Assembly: GCF_000203815.1 (NCBI RefSeq)
Contig: NW_004457734.1
Location: 69,233-133,232, forward strand
DNA: 64,000 bases
Direction: 5' to 3'
DNA from: Cavenderia fasciculata
Taxonomy: Eukaryota > Evosea > Eumycetozoa > Acytosteliales > Cavenderiaceae
The translations under genes and the position numbers were made by a program. Under the pieces are notes generated by a model that saw nothing but the letters and a program-made list of their open reading frames with translations, ran no database searches and was not told where the DNA came from. Below, one piece after another: positions 47,413-59,423 of this stretch (its first letter is position 1; each line of letters starts with the position of its first letter).

Positions 47413-48602
47413 CTTGATCCTCGAGCATTATTAAATATAAATTAATATGTTCGTAGTTTGTTGATGTTCATTATTAAATTTCAAAATTTCCCTCTCAAGT
47501 GAAAATTGCTCAAAGTATTAATATTAATTTTTTTGCTCAAAGTGCGGTTGTTGCTTATTCTTCAAAGCTTTAGAGAGAGAGAATTATGTTTATCTTTAAG
47601 AAGAATAGTATTTAAAGAATAGACTGTTGTCGAAATCAATAACTTAAATGCCGAGATATTCGATATTGATTCTTTCTCGATTGTTTCTAATATTATATCT
47701 AATTATCTTTTGGTATGTATCGTGATACTAAACTATTCATAGCTAGATTTATTTATTCATAGCACCATTTTATTTTCACAAAGAATATCTGATCAATCAA
47801 CCAATGAACACCCGACCGCGACAGTCGTATTATTAGAAAGGTTGTCTATGGTCTCCCGTTGGGAGGTTTAACCTTTGTCACATCGCTGCAAAGATCAATT
47901 TTTTCAAAGGGCTCGCCCTTACGAATTTCTCTCTGATCATATGACCACCTCAGATTTTCGATTGGGCTAAACCTCATTTTTAACTGTTGCATCCAATCAT
48001 TGGACAGGGAGAAAACCCCAAAGATATTTTTGTCTTTGGTCTAGATGGTTTGTTGGGTTGGGAGGTGTGAATTTCAATTTCGCACAACAACCGTCACTGT
48101 AAGCTATCGGTGCGATGGAAACCTTGTCAAGGTTTGCCCATCCCTTTATAAAACTTGGTGTTGTAATAACAAGGCTACAAGTAAACCCCCATAGATAGAT
48201 TCTTTTGTTGATGGGTATGGTGGGTGGTGCGACTCATCGATGGCAAAGGATATTTCTTTAGACAACAATAAGCTCGTTGCATCATCTAACTATAACCCCC
48301 TTGCTTGCCATCCATCGTGACTCATTTTGTTTAGTCCAATCAAATAACTTTGCATTTATATATTCTTTTTTTTTTGTATCACTACCATCAGCTGACATAC
48401 TTGTCGGTCCTCGTCTTTCAAACTTTCATCTGTACTTTTAAAACCCATCGAGATCTTCGTTTACAATCTCATCTAGAATCACTCAGTTCCTTTCGTTCGT
48501 TTCTTTTCTTTTCTTTTCTATTTTTTTCTTTTTGTAATACTAGTCTCTCCATACGCATAATAATAATAATAATTTATATATATTTAAAAGAAGAAGGAAA
48601 AG
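47413..48602. other. 1.2-kb divergent spacer with a hairpin cluster
   Basis: The spacer lies between the minus-strand TFIIIC gene and the plus-strand membrane-protein gene. The outer parts are AT-rich; the middle 47.8-48.3 kb is visibly richer in G+C and holds several perfect stem-loops (described separately). There is no open frame with coding character. It must hold the two promoters and perhaps an RNA gene. Confidence 0.55.
47837..48135. other. Cluster of perfect stem-loops (candidate structured RNA or fossil element)
   Basis: Within 300 bp I read six perfect inverted repeats: AAAGGTT (47837-47843) with AACCTTT (47870-47876) enclosing CTCCC/GGGAG; AAGGGC-TC-GCCCTT (47907-47920); CCAAT-C-ATTGG (47993-48003); CCAAAGA/TCTTTGG (48018-48039); TCGCAC/GTGCGA (about 48079-48115); and AAACCTTG-T-CAAGGTTT (48119-48135). 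G+C is higher than in ordinary spacers. No tRNA boxes, no U-snRNA motif and no dictyostelid Class I RNA ends were recognised. It may be a structured non-coding RNA, or a decayed mobile element. Strand is undetermined. Confidence 0.35.
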
Positions 48603-48932
48603 ATGAGTTATATGTTTGAACTGTATGACATTGTTGTTGGTGCAAAAAAAAGGTCAAACACAACAACCAATATTAATGGAGACCAAGAAGATTCTTCAGC
48701 AGGAGGTGAAACTCAACAACAACAACAACAAACAAATGAAGAACTTACAGACCAACAAAACAAGAGAAAATCAACCAGAAAAGTTGCACCTCTAAACTTG
48801 GCTCCATTATCTTCAACTTCAAAAAGTTCACCTTCCAGTAGAAATCCATCTCCAAGAAGTGGAGTATCACCAAGAAATAGGGTATCTCCAAGAAGTGAAA
48901 TATCTCCAAGACCAACAGAAAATATCACAATT

Positions 48933-49003
<71 letters not shown>

Positions 49004-50843
49004 CGATTATAATAGTAATAATCAAAATAATAATAATATAAATAATAATAGTGATGATGATTTGGAACCAAAATCTATTATGATTACAGTTCCAGATACT
49101 ATTGAAAATGTTGGTTTAGAATCTTCAACTACGGAAATACTTGGCAATACAACCTCTACTACAATTGTAAAAAAAGTTGAATTTCAAGAACTAAGAGACT
49201 CTGGAACATCTTCAACATCATCTGAATCAGCGGATTTGGAGGATGGAGCAGATATTAATTCAAACAAAGTTGGAAGAGAAAAGGATGAAGAGAAGAGATT
49301 GGATCGTTCAGTAGAGAGACAATTGGTAGAAGATCAAGTACTTCAAGGAAAGATATTTATCAAACCAAAAAATATCTTTAGATTAGAGTATTTATTAGAG
49401 GCACTCAAATATCATGCAGAATTGTTTTTGGTTGCCATGTTGGTGGTCATTACTTGTTGTCTCTATGTATTGTTTTATGTTGCTATTGGTAATAGAGGTA
49501 TATTCTCAAATCAATGGATAACATGGGAAAAGGTATTATGGTTTATTAGTGGTATCGTAACAGAGGTATAGTATAGTCATTTCAAACAATCCTAAACAAT
49601 TCAATAATGTAATATATTTTATTGACCCAATTTTTATTTCATATTTATTTAGCAATTTTTAGTTAGTATTGGATATGTAGTTAGTAGAGTACAATTTGGA
49701 CACAAGAAAACAAAAGTGGCGATACCATTCCAAGTAGCCATTCACATTTTATCGTTTGTTTCAACTGCTTTGATTCGATACTATGATATTACTGGGACAT
49801 TGAATCTTTTACCAAAGTATTTACTTTCACTTGGAGGAATGGTGGTTGTTTCCTATGTCATTGGTGCCTATTCACTCAAAACTAAAATGTATTGCTTTTG
49901 GTTTACTTTTCCATTCATCATCCTTGGTATCTTTCTCATCATGTACGATTATCTCCTTTTGAAATGGTATTTGGCATCTTCAACATCTGATAACTCACGT
50001 CTCTTGGTTAGAATTATCGTTCATCCATTTGTAACTGCCGTTTGTTTATTGGTTTCAAGAATTTGTGCAAGTCAATTACATAAATTAGGTCCAAGATCAA
50101 GTATTGCTTTTATTATGATGTAAGTAGAAAAGAAAAAGAAAAAAGAAAAAGAAAAGAAATAGAATATTTGGTATTAATTACATTTTTGTTACCTCTCTAG
50201 TCCACTATGTTTTAATACATTTTATGGTAGATTCTTTGGTTCAACAATGAATTCATACTCTGGTGTTATTATTTCATCTGTAATCATTTCATTGGTAGAT
50301 ATGGTTTGGAAATGTTCATTGAGAGCAAGAGACGCTGTCATTGTCAGAGTATTTTGTAGATTCTCAACCAATGCCAAATTTTATATTGCACATAATCTTC
50401 CATTGTACGCCGAATATCAATCATATGAACTTATTTATGAAGTTGCTTGTATGTATAATAATAATAATAATAATAATAATGACGATTATAATAGTAATTA
50501 AACTCAATTAAACCGATATTAACTCTTTCTTTCTCTTTCTCTTTTTCTTTTAGCATCATTTATTGCAACGTTTTTAATTTGTTCATTCTTTTTCGTATTT
50601 GAAAGAAGTCAATTAGATATTACCTTTCAATTGGCCATCATGTTTATTCAATTCTTTGCATCATTGCTCACCGAGTTTGTGGTAACCTATGTTTCATTGT
50701 CCTACCTCAAACTACCGATCATCATTCCATGGAACAAGAGACCAAATGGTTTCCTATTCCTTTGTATTTATAGTTTTATAGTCGGACTCGCTTATATGAT
50801 GATCCGTTTCTTAAATATCTTGGGTGGTCGTTGGGTATTATAA
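48603..50843 (+). CDS. Multi-pass membrane protein, unknown
   Basis: Exons 48603-49565, 49653-50119, 50201-50448 and 50554-50843 give 655 residues with matching phases. The first ~260 residues are cytosolic in character: SPR-type repeats (SPSSRNPSPRSGVSPRNRVS), a long Asn run (genomic 48935-49001) and an acidic Glu-rich helix. The rest has about nine hydrophobic segments: FLVAMLVVITCCLYVLFYVA, VLWFISGIV, VAIHILSFVSTALI, YLLSLGGMVVVSYVIGAYSL, FWFTFPFIILGIFLIMYDYL, IIVHPFVTAVCLLVSRI, VIISSVIISLVDMVW, FIATFLICSFFFVFE and FQLAIMFIQFFASLLTEFV. I do not recognise the family; layout resembles dictyostelid-specific multi-pass proteins. No signal peptide. The proline-directed repeats near residue 95 could be phosphorylated. 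Confidence 0.75.
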
Positions 50844-51480
50844 ATTATTAAAAATAATAATAATAATAATAACCATCTTGACACTATTTTTCTTCATTTA
50901 TACAAACCATTTGTTTGTACAGCCCTTCCTCATCCTCATCCTCCTGACACTAATAATATTAACAATCAATCACACACACCTACCCACCATATACTATTTA
51001 AAAAAGAAAAGTTAGAGATATCATATTTATCTCTAAACATGTAGAATATTTAAATCTAAAAAAACAAACCTCGTTTATTTTTATCTCCTTTGCATTTACT
51101 TAATTTAACCAGTCAATTTAAATAATAAATTACAAAAGTAATCACAAACAACATGTGTGTTTACCAGTAAAATAATGTTAATCAACAACAGAGACAGGGA
51201 CACACCTGATTTAGAAATTTCGATAACAACACTACGTTTGTTCTATCTACCCTGAGGTCATTCATTATCTTAAAAAGATCATTAGTTTTTCATCGCAGAT
51301 TCATGCATTGTCATGTGATGATGCCAGTGAAAAATAACAATGTATTAAATTTGATTCTAAATTGAAGGTCACTCAACAGCATTGCTTGAAACCATTCATT
51401 TCATTTCAAAACTACAACTCATTAGTAATAGATAATAATAGATAATAATAATATAGATAATAATAATAACTTAAAAAAGA
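50844..51480. other. Spacer upstream of the allantoicase gene
   Basis: 637 bp. Mostly AT-rich with (AATA)n near the ATG at 51420-51470; 51280-51420 has TTCATGCATTGTCATGTGATG-type text. No gene; likely 3' region of the membrane-protein gene followed by the allantoicase promoter. Confidence 0.5.
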
Positions 51481-52716
51481 ATGGTACAAACACAAGTTGA
51501 TAAAAGTAAATTACCAAGCTTTGTAAAGGACTATCCTGAACTATTGTCTGATAAGGTTGGTGGTCAAGTACTTGGTTGCTCTGATCAATGGTTTGCTGCA
51601 TGTGTAAATCTTATCAAAATAACTCCACCTGTTTGGGATGCTGGTATGTAGTATTAATACAATACATTGTAAGTGTCATCATCTTATTAATCTCATCTTC
51701 TCTCCTCTCCTCTACTCCACTATTCTTTAAATAGAAAAATTTGTTGATACAGGTAAATGGATGGTATGTATTATTAGTATTAGTATTAGTAGTAGTAACA
51801 ATTGTCTAGTTGTTCAACAACTAATTATTAATCACTTTATTTAATATTTACTTTTTAGGACGGATGGGAAACTAGAAGACATAATCCAAGTAATGATTGG
51901 TGTATTTTGAGATTAGGTATTCCAGGTGTCATCAAGGGATTCGAGATTGATACAGCCTATTTCACAGGTAACTATCCACCACATGCATCGATTGAAGCAT
52001 TGTGTGACGACCACGAACCAACCTTTGACAAGTTGGAAAAGAGTGACAAGTGGGTGGAGATCTTGCCCAAGGTTGACCTCAAGGCCGGTTACATTGAACA
52101 GAGCAAACAATATTTTGCCACTGAATCCAACACTAAAAAGGTGACTCATCTTCGTTTCAAGATCTATCCAGACGGTGGTGTTGCCCGTCTCCGTGTCTAT
52201 GGTGCCGTCTCCAAGGACTGGTCACTCGTCATCCCAGGAGAACTCGTTGATTTGGCAGCCATTGAAAACGGTGGTTTGGTGCCATTGTGCAGTGATATGT
52301 TTTATGGCAATGCAAACAATGTAATCATGCCAGGTCGTGGTATCAATATGGGTGATGGTTGGGAGACCAAGCGTCGTCGTGGTCCAGGTAATGACTGGCT
52401 CATTGTTCGTCTTGCCGCACTCGGTAAAGTACGTCGTATCGAAGTAGACACTAATTGGTTCAAGGGTAACTTCCCAACCAGCTGTTCTATCGATGCCACC
52501 GATGCCACCGACCCAGCTTCACCCGATGCCAAGTGGACTCAAATCCTTGCCAACACCCCACTCTCTGCTCATCACCGTCATTTCTTCCAACGTGAGCTTG
52601 AACACTGTGTTCAAGACTCTAATTACCTTCACATTCGTCTCAACGTCTACCCAGATGGTGGTGTCTCTAGATTCAGAATTCACTGTATTCCAAATTCCAT
52701 CCCAACAACAAATTAA
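51481..52716 (+). CDS. allC: Allantoicase
   Basis: Exons 51481-51643, 51735-51763 and 51859-52716 give 349 residues with matching phases; exon 2 is only 29 bases. Allantoicase (EC 3.5.3.4) hydrolyses allantoate to ureidoglycolate and urea in purine breakdown. The protein is two tandem repeats of the galactose-binding-like fold: repeat 1 (from about residue 60) DGWETRRHNPSNDWCILRLG, GFEIDTAYFTGNYPPHASIE, RFKIYPDGGVARLRVYG; repeat 2 (about 220 on) GDGWETKRRRGPGNDWLIVR, VDTNWFKGNFPTSCSID, RLNVYPDGGVSRFRIHC. Both halves keep the DGWETxR and YPDGGV motifs, so no repeat has decayed. The start is an ATG after an (AATA)n leader. D. discoideum has a named allC. No neighbouring purine-pathway gene is seen. 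Confidence 0.95.
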
Positions 52717-55700
52717 AAACAAAATATAATTATTGTTGTTCACAATGTGTATCTTTAAAAAATAAATAATAGTATCATAATGATGATGATGTTATAATCA
52801 TAATATATATATATATATATTATATATTTACCCCGTGACCATATATATCTTTTGGAAAATTTGGTTAATTGACCAATTTGTTTTTTTTTAATTAAAAAAA
52901 GATCTCTCATAAATTATTAAATGTTTTTTTTGATATGTTTGTATAGCTATAACCACAATTGGAGAGAGAATTAATTTAAAGGGATATGTATATAGTGAGT
53001 CTACCTATATGAAGTTGGCCTGTCCTGTGTTTTTTAAATAAATAAGGATAACCCATGGGAGGGCCAACAATTATCATCGATGCCCAAAAACATATAAATG
53101 TCACAATATATATATAGGGATCCCCTCTACCCCTCAAGTAGACAAAATCAACGTTCTCTAAATTCAACCCCCCCAATAACACTAGTAATAGATGTACAAT
53201 TGGGGGAAGTGAAATAATATAAAAGAATTGTTGAAAGAGGGCGTATGGAAGATTGAGAGGACTTGTTTTTTAAATTTCTCAAAGAGAATTGGATATAATT
53301 CCAACCGAATGGCTATGAAAAAAAAATAAAATTGGATCTTTGACCATCCAAAAAAGGATTCAATCCAATTAAATGATGCCATTTTAAAATTTAATATTGT
53401 ATCCACGGCCCCATCCATCCTTTTGGAATGGAATGTCAGACTCAGGCTCTCTCTTCTCTCACATCCCCTAAATAGAGTGAGTTGAGTTTTCGTCGTTTTT
53501 TTTTTCACACCCTTTGCCAAGTCATCTTTGAATTAAAAGGTCACAATAAACACAAAGAGACATAGATATACAGATAGATAGATAGATTAAATATATTGAC
53601 AAGATTAAACAACAACAACAACAATACCATTATAACTGCAGAGTAGTTGACTTTTTTATTGGGTAGGAACAACCAACAAACAGAATTAATAATAGAATTA
53701 CACATAAATAAACCAACATACATAACATACACATTCATTTTTATGAAATACATGTAATACAACAACAACAACCAACAATAAGAGAGAGAGAGTAGAAAAC
53801 AAACCTATTTTTAAACAAGTTCTAGATAGATGATTGATCAAAAGAGTTTATCAAGTAAGTTCATCAATCATTCATTATCAAGTAATAGTAGTATTTATTA
53901 GTTAGTAGTAGTAGTATCAGCTGAACAGAATATACACTCATCTTACTTGTTGTTGTTGTTGTTGTTGTTGTTATTGTCGTTGTTGTCGTTGGTGTATATA
54001 TTCTGTTCTAGAACCAACCAACACACTCACTTTATGAAATCAACACAGTGATAATGAGTGCATCATGATTTAGTCTATTTATAATTGATCGGTGACACAC
54101 GCGTACATTTTTTATAATATCAGCACCAACAAAAGTAAATCGTGTGGAGGAGCGCTCCTCTCTATCAAAAAAATAGCACTCAATCTTTTTACCCCACCTC
54201 CCTCTTGTTCATAAAATATCTTTTCTTTCCTTCCTCCTCTCTTCTGCTGGCTGGCTGCTGGTCGATCATCACCACCCTTTTTCTCTATAATTATTGTTAT
54301 TATTATTATTGTTCCATCATCCACCACAGCTACCTACCTACCTACCTACTCTTCTCTCTTTCTTTCTTTCTTTTGCATCTTCACTCTCTTTACAGCACTC
54401 TATCAACTTGGAGAAGAAGAAGAAGAAGAAAAGAGGAACTGTAATCAATATTATATATAAAACTCTACTTAAACAAGCAGAAACAGTAATCAAAAGAAGG
54501 AGAAGAAAGAAGAAGAAAGATATACCCGACATCAAAGATAGATGGTATAGATAAAACAATTGTTAGCACCACAGAACAGTAAACACAACACATTGGCACA
54601 CAGCACACAGATAATATAGGCCAAATAATCATATCTTTAATTAATTAGTCATACAGTCATCATCATCACAACATTTAAAGTAGTTGTTTAATAAGTTTAG
54701 TTATTCAAAGTTTAGAAATTGATTAGAGATTTACATCAAATTGATCTTGTGATAATGATATATATATATTTACACAACACACACACACAATAGTAGTAGA
54801 GCGTAGTGGTAGAACAATATATAGCGGGGGTGGGTGGGAGGAGGGAACAGACCTATATATCACATCGACATTATTGGATTGTCCAATAACAATAATAATA
54901 ATACATACTCTTCATCCCTCATCCTCATCTTCCACATCACTACTACTACTACAATACCACTTAGCAATTTCATATCTTGCTTGTTGTATTATATCGATCA
55001 TTTAGTATTCGAAGCGACGTACTCACACATAGACAGACACACAATACCACAAATTGATTTGCAGTCTAGTCTGTCTGCCTTGTTCATTTTACTTTAATGA
55101 ATTAATTGACCAAAATACAACCATTCATCACTACCTTTTTTTTTCTTTTCTCCTCTTTTCTCTGTCTATTCTTTACTTTCTTCATCTTCCCGAAATATAT
55201 AGTCTATTTTTGTTTGTTTATATTAAAGTTAGATATTATTATTATTATTATTTAACGATTTTTGGGTTCATTTCCATTTTTGTTGTTGCTATGACTTTAG
55301 ATATTTATTGTAAATAACCACAAGTTGTTATTATCATTATTATTATTATTGATGATGATGATGATTTAGTTAGTGATATAATATCTTAAATTTAAATCTC
55401 AATTGCTAATACCATCCTTCTTCTCCTCCCATTATCTCGAACCCTATTTTAGAGCAAGCAATTTCAAAGGTCAAAAAACAAAATTAAAAAAAAATCAAAA
55501 TCAACAATCCAATAGGCAATTGCTATTTATTACAAAAACAAAAAAAACAAAAAAGAAGAAGACACAACAATAGAAGCAACGATAACGAAAACAACGACCT
55601 CTCAGTTAACAAGAGTGAGAGAGAGAGAGAGAGAGAGATTGCATCTTCTTCTTCTTCTTCTTGTCTATAGAATAATATTCTTCTTTTTACAATAACACAA

Positions 55701-55794
55701 TTATTAGTAGTAGATACAAAGAGAGACAGAGAGAGATATAGAAGATCTTTAAAACAAAAGGGATAGAAAGTGCTCAACACACTTCTTCTTACCC
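52717..55794. other. 3-kb non-coding spacer upstream of the PAS histidine kinase
   Basis: The spacer has AT-rich DNA, CT-rich blocks (about 54200-54400) and many A/T or CAA/TTG tracts. At 53924-53938 and 53992-54008 an inverted repeat (GAACAGAATATACAC with its complement plus two inserted bases) brackets a (TTG)n tract. A perfect palindrome GAGGAGCGCTCCTC lies at 54147-54160, and (GA)n at 55611-55638. A 112-codon minus-strand frame (53182-53520) lacks convincing codon use. The length suggests a large promoter or long 5' leader for the kinase. Confidence 0.55.
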
Positions 55795-56175
55795 ATGCAA
55801 CATCAACAACAACACCACCACCACCATCTCCTCCACACAATGAACGATCAAATGAATTCTTCATCCTCTTCTATATATCCTCCATCACAGGGATCGTCTA
55901 TGTATAATTGTCAGCCGCCACAGCAGCAGCAGCAACAACAACAACAACAACAACATACACCACTAAGAGAAATGTCAGTAAACAATGCAAGTGACATTCT
56001 TCATATATTACCAATGCCGGTACTCAATATATTTCTATCGGCCTCTTCAATCAACGGTACATCCAACCAATATTTATGTAATCTTTTGTCTGCACAATCT
56101 GACGACATTGTAAAGTCGGTACTGGGAAACGACTCAGCCTATAATCCAAATCTAAATTCTGGAAACCAACAACAT

Positions 56176-56207
<32 letters not shown>

Positions 56208-59200
56208 TTGCGAACCTTCAGATTCAACAGAAACCTCACCATCCTCTTTTATATATAATGACGCACACCTTCAATCTTCCATATCACCACTATCATCTCC
56301 AACCACTACCAGCTCACCTTATCATATTTCAGCGACCGTTCAAGCAATGGTATCTTCAGAGTTGTTACCAAACCCTGCTTCTTCTTCTTCACAATCCACT
56401 AATAATAATAATAATGAAAATAATAATAGTACTAACAATAATAATAATAACGGCGTCAACAACAACAACAACAATACAATTAGAAGCAGGCTTGAATTAA
56501 TTCAATTAGATTTTGATAGAAAATCACAAATAGATATGGAGATTAAAAATCAACGATTGTTTCAACAACAACAACAACAGCTACATCAACGTCACCAAAG
56601 AATGAATTTATCATCATCTACGTCGTCTCTCTCATCGACCGAGGACGACGATACAGATGACGACGATTGCAGTGTCAGCAGTAGTAGCAGCAGTACTACC
56701 GGCGGCGGCATTGGTAGTAGTAATGGTGGTCGCCACCAATCGTACAATAGCTATCGTCGTCGTAGTAGCCATGACATTTATGGCGAAGAGGAAGATATGG
56801 AAGACGATGATGACGACAGTCATTTAGAATCCATCTACCAATGTATTTTTGAATCCTACACCCAACAAAGAATAATATCACAACCAGTACTCCTTAATAA
56901 CCTATCGAGCCAACACCAATACTCTGCGACACTTGTCGTTCGACCACTATCCGATGGATGTTGTTGTTTCTTTCAAGAGATATCGCAACCAAGAACACCA
57001 TCTGGATTAACCATTTTCAATAACCAACTTCGAATGCTCACCTCTATTCCCGAGGACATCCAACCAACACCCTATCAAGGTGGTTTTGCAAAGTTGTTTG
57101 AACACTTTGACAACCTCTCGGCCATGTTTCAATCGTCACCAGTCATTGTTTGGCGTACCAATTCCAAGGGAGAGATGGTCTATTTCAAAAAAATGGATGA
57201 CAATCGTTGCCAGGGTCGTTCTCTAGAAGAGTTTCTTCTCTGGGTGCACCCCAGCAACCGCTCCGAACTCACCGATAAATTCAAAACCATCCAAATCGAG
57301 GGTGCGTCATCGTTAGAGTCACCGGCCAACATCCAACAGGCATTCTATTTTATGACGGGGATGGATTCCCGTGACTATCTCTTGTATGTGCTTCGTGGCT
57401 ACAAGGTACAGTCTAATGAACAGGTTGGATGGGTGGGTGTGTCATTCTCGTTTGTCATGAACGAAGGTGCCATTGTTTCTGTGCGTGAAGAGGTCTCTCT
57501 TGAATCAATGTTTCAACGTTTCAAGTCGGTCTGTGAAATGCCACGTGGCGAGCGACTCAAGCTTGGCATTGAAGACGACTTTTTATCGGGCGAATCCTTT
57601 TCCAATTTGCTCAAGGAAAAGAAACTGCTCATGACCGAGGACGAGAAAAAGACGTTCCAGCGTTGTCGTGACACCTACAATATATTGTTCAAGCTTTCGC
57701 TCCTTGGTGTTATGTTTTCAACGCTCAAGGGTACTATTATCGATGCCAACGATGCTTTTCTCTCCACCTTTGGTTATAGTCGTAGCGATCTAGAGAATGG
57801 ACACGTCGATTGGATGATGATGACCCCACCCGAATACTATGAAATCAGCGCTAGAGCTCTCCAGGAACTAAAGAGCAAGAGATGGTGTCAACCAATTGAA
57901 AAGGCATACTTTCATCGAAGTGGTGCCAAAGTACCTGTACTCATCTCTGCTGCCATGGTCGATGGTACAGACGAACAGTGCATCACTTTTGTCTTTGATC
58001 TCTCCCGGTATCGTCAGGCCGAAGAGTCTGCCATCCAAGCCAACAAACTCAAGTCACAATTTATTGCCAACATTTCGCATGAACTTCGTACACCGTGTCA
58101 TGGTATCCTCGGTATGACACAAATCATTTTGGACAGCAAGGAATTGACACCATCACAGCGAGACAATGCCGAAACTATCAAAAAGTCGACAGACAATCTT
58201 GTTTCATTGATTGACGATATTTTGGATTTCAGCAAGATCGAATCGGGCAAGATGACACTTGATTTTTCATCTTTTGAATTGGTTTCAATGGTTGAACAAG
58301 TGCTTCATGAACACTCTAAGCTATCCAATGCCAAGGCTATCGATCTCGTCTTTATCATGGGTCGTGAATATCCAGTGCCACCAGTACTCTTTGGCGATCG
58401 TAAACGTATCAAACAAATCCTCAGCAATCTCGTTAGTAATGCCGTCAAGTTTACCGAAGCCGGTCATGTTTTGATTGAAATCTCTACCGAATACGAGTCG
58501 GGTGATCAAATCTCACTCAAATTCTCGGTACAAGACACTGGTATTGGTATTCCACACGAAAATGCCAGTCAACTCTTTGTACCATTCATTCAACTTGATG
58601 GTTCTAGTTCTCGTAAGCATGGAGGCAGTGGCCTTGGTCTTTCAATCGTTAAAGAGTTGGTCGATCTCATGGGTGGTACCCTTTCCTTTGAAAGTAAAAA
58701 GGGTCAAGGTTCTACTTTTTGGTTTAGTCTAAAACTATTGATTGCTGCTCCAAATTATTTGCCATCAAGTGTTCCACCTGCAAATCAATTCTTTTATCCT
58801 GAATTTAGACAATTTAATTCTGAAATTACTAAAAAGGTAAAAAAAAAAATCAAAATCAAAAACAAAAAAGTATAAATAATATTAACCATTTATTTTGATT
58901 TCTATAGGTATTGGTAGTAGAACCAAATCAAAAATTACGTATGTCAATTCATTCAATATTGACAGCTATTAAATATGAATCAATGGAATCTCTTAGAATT
59001 GAAAATGCAATTGATATTTTCAGAATGGCAAAGAAAATGGACTCACCATTTGATATAATCATGGTGAGTGATACTTCTGGATTTATTAAATCGCTATTGG
59101 ACTTGGTCACCAACGAAAAGGTGTATATATATGGACGTGATTCGAAATCTTCGTGGGCCAGTCATCCAAAAGTAACTGCTTATCTAATGAAACCATTAAG

Positions 59201-59382
59201 ATATACTCAAGTTATTAGTACCTTGTTAAGAGACTCTTCGTATGTAGAAAAAGATAGATAAAAAAAAAAGACTCTTACTAATACCCTTTTCTTCTTTGTT
59301 TGTAGTAAAAATATTTGTAATAATGATAAAACTTCGTAAAGAATTACCAAATGGCAATTCAAACAACAACAACAACAACAAC

Positions 59383-59423
<41 letters not shown>

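Noticed and set aside
53182-53520. 112-codon minus-strand open frame in the upstream spacer of the PAS kinase
   Set aside because: It has no conserved motif, no splice or start context, and the codon use and composition look like chance in A/T-rich DNA.
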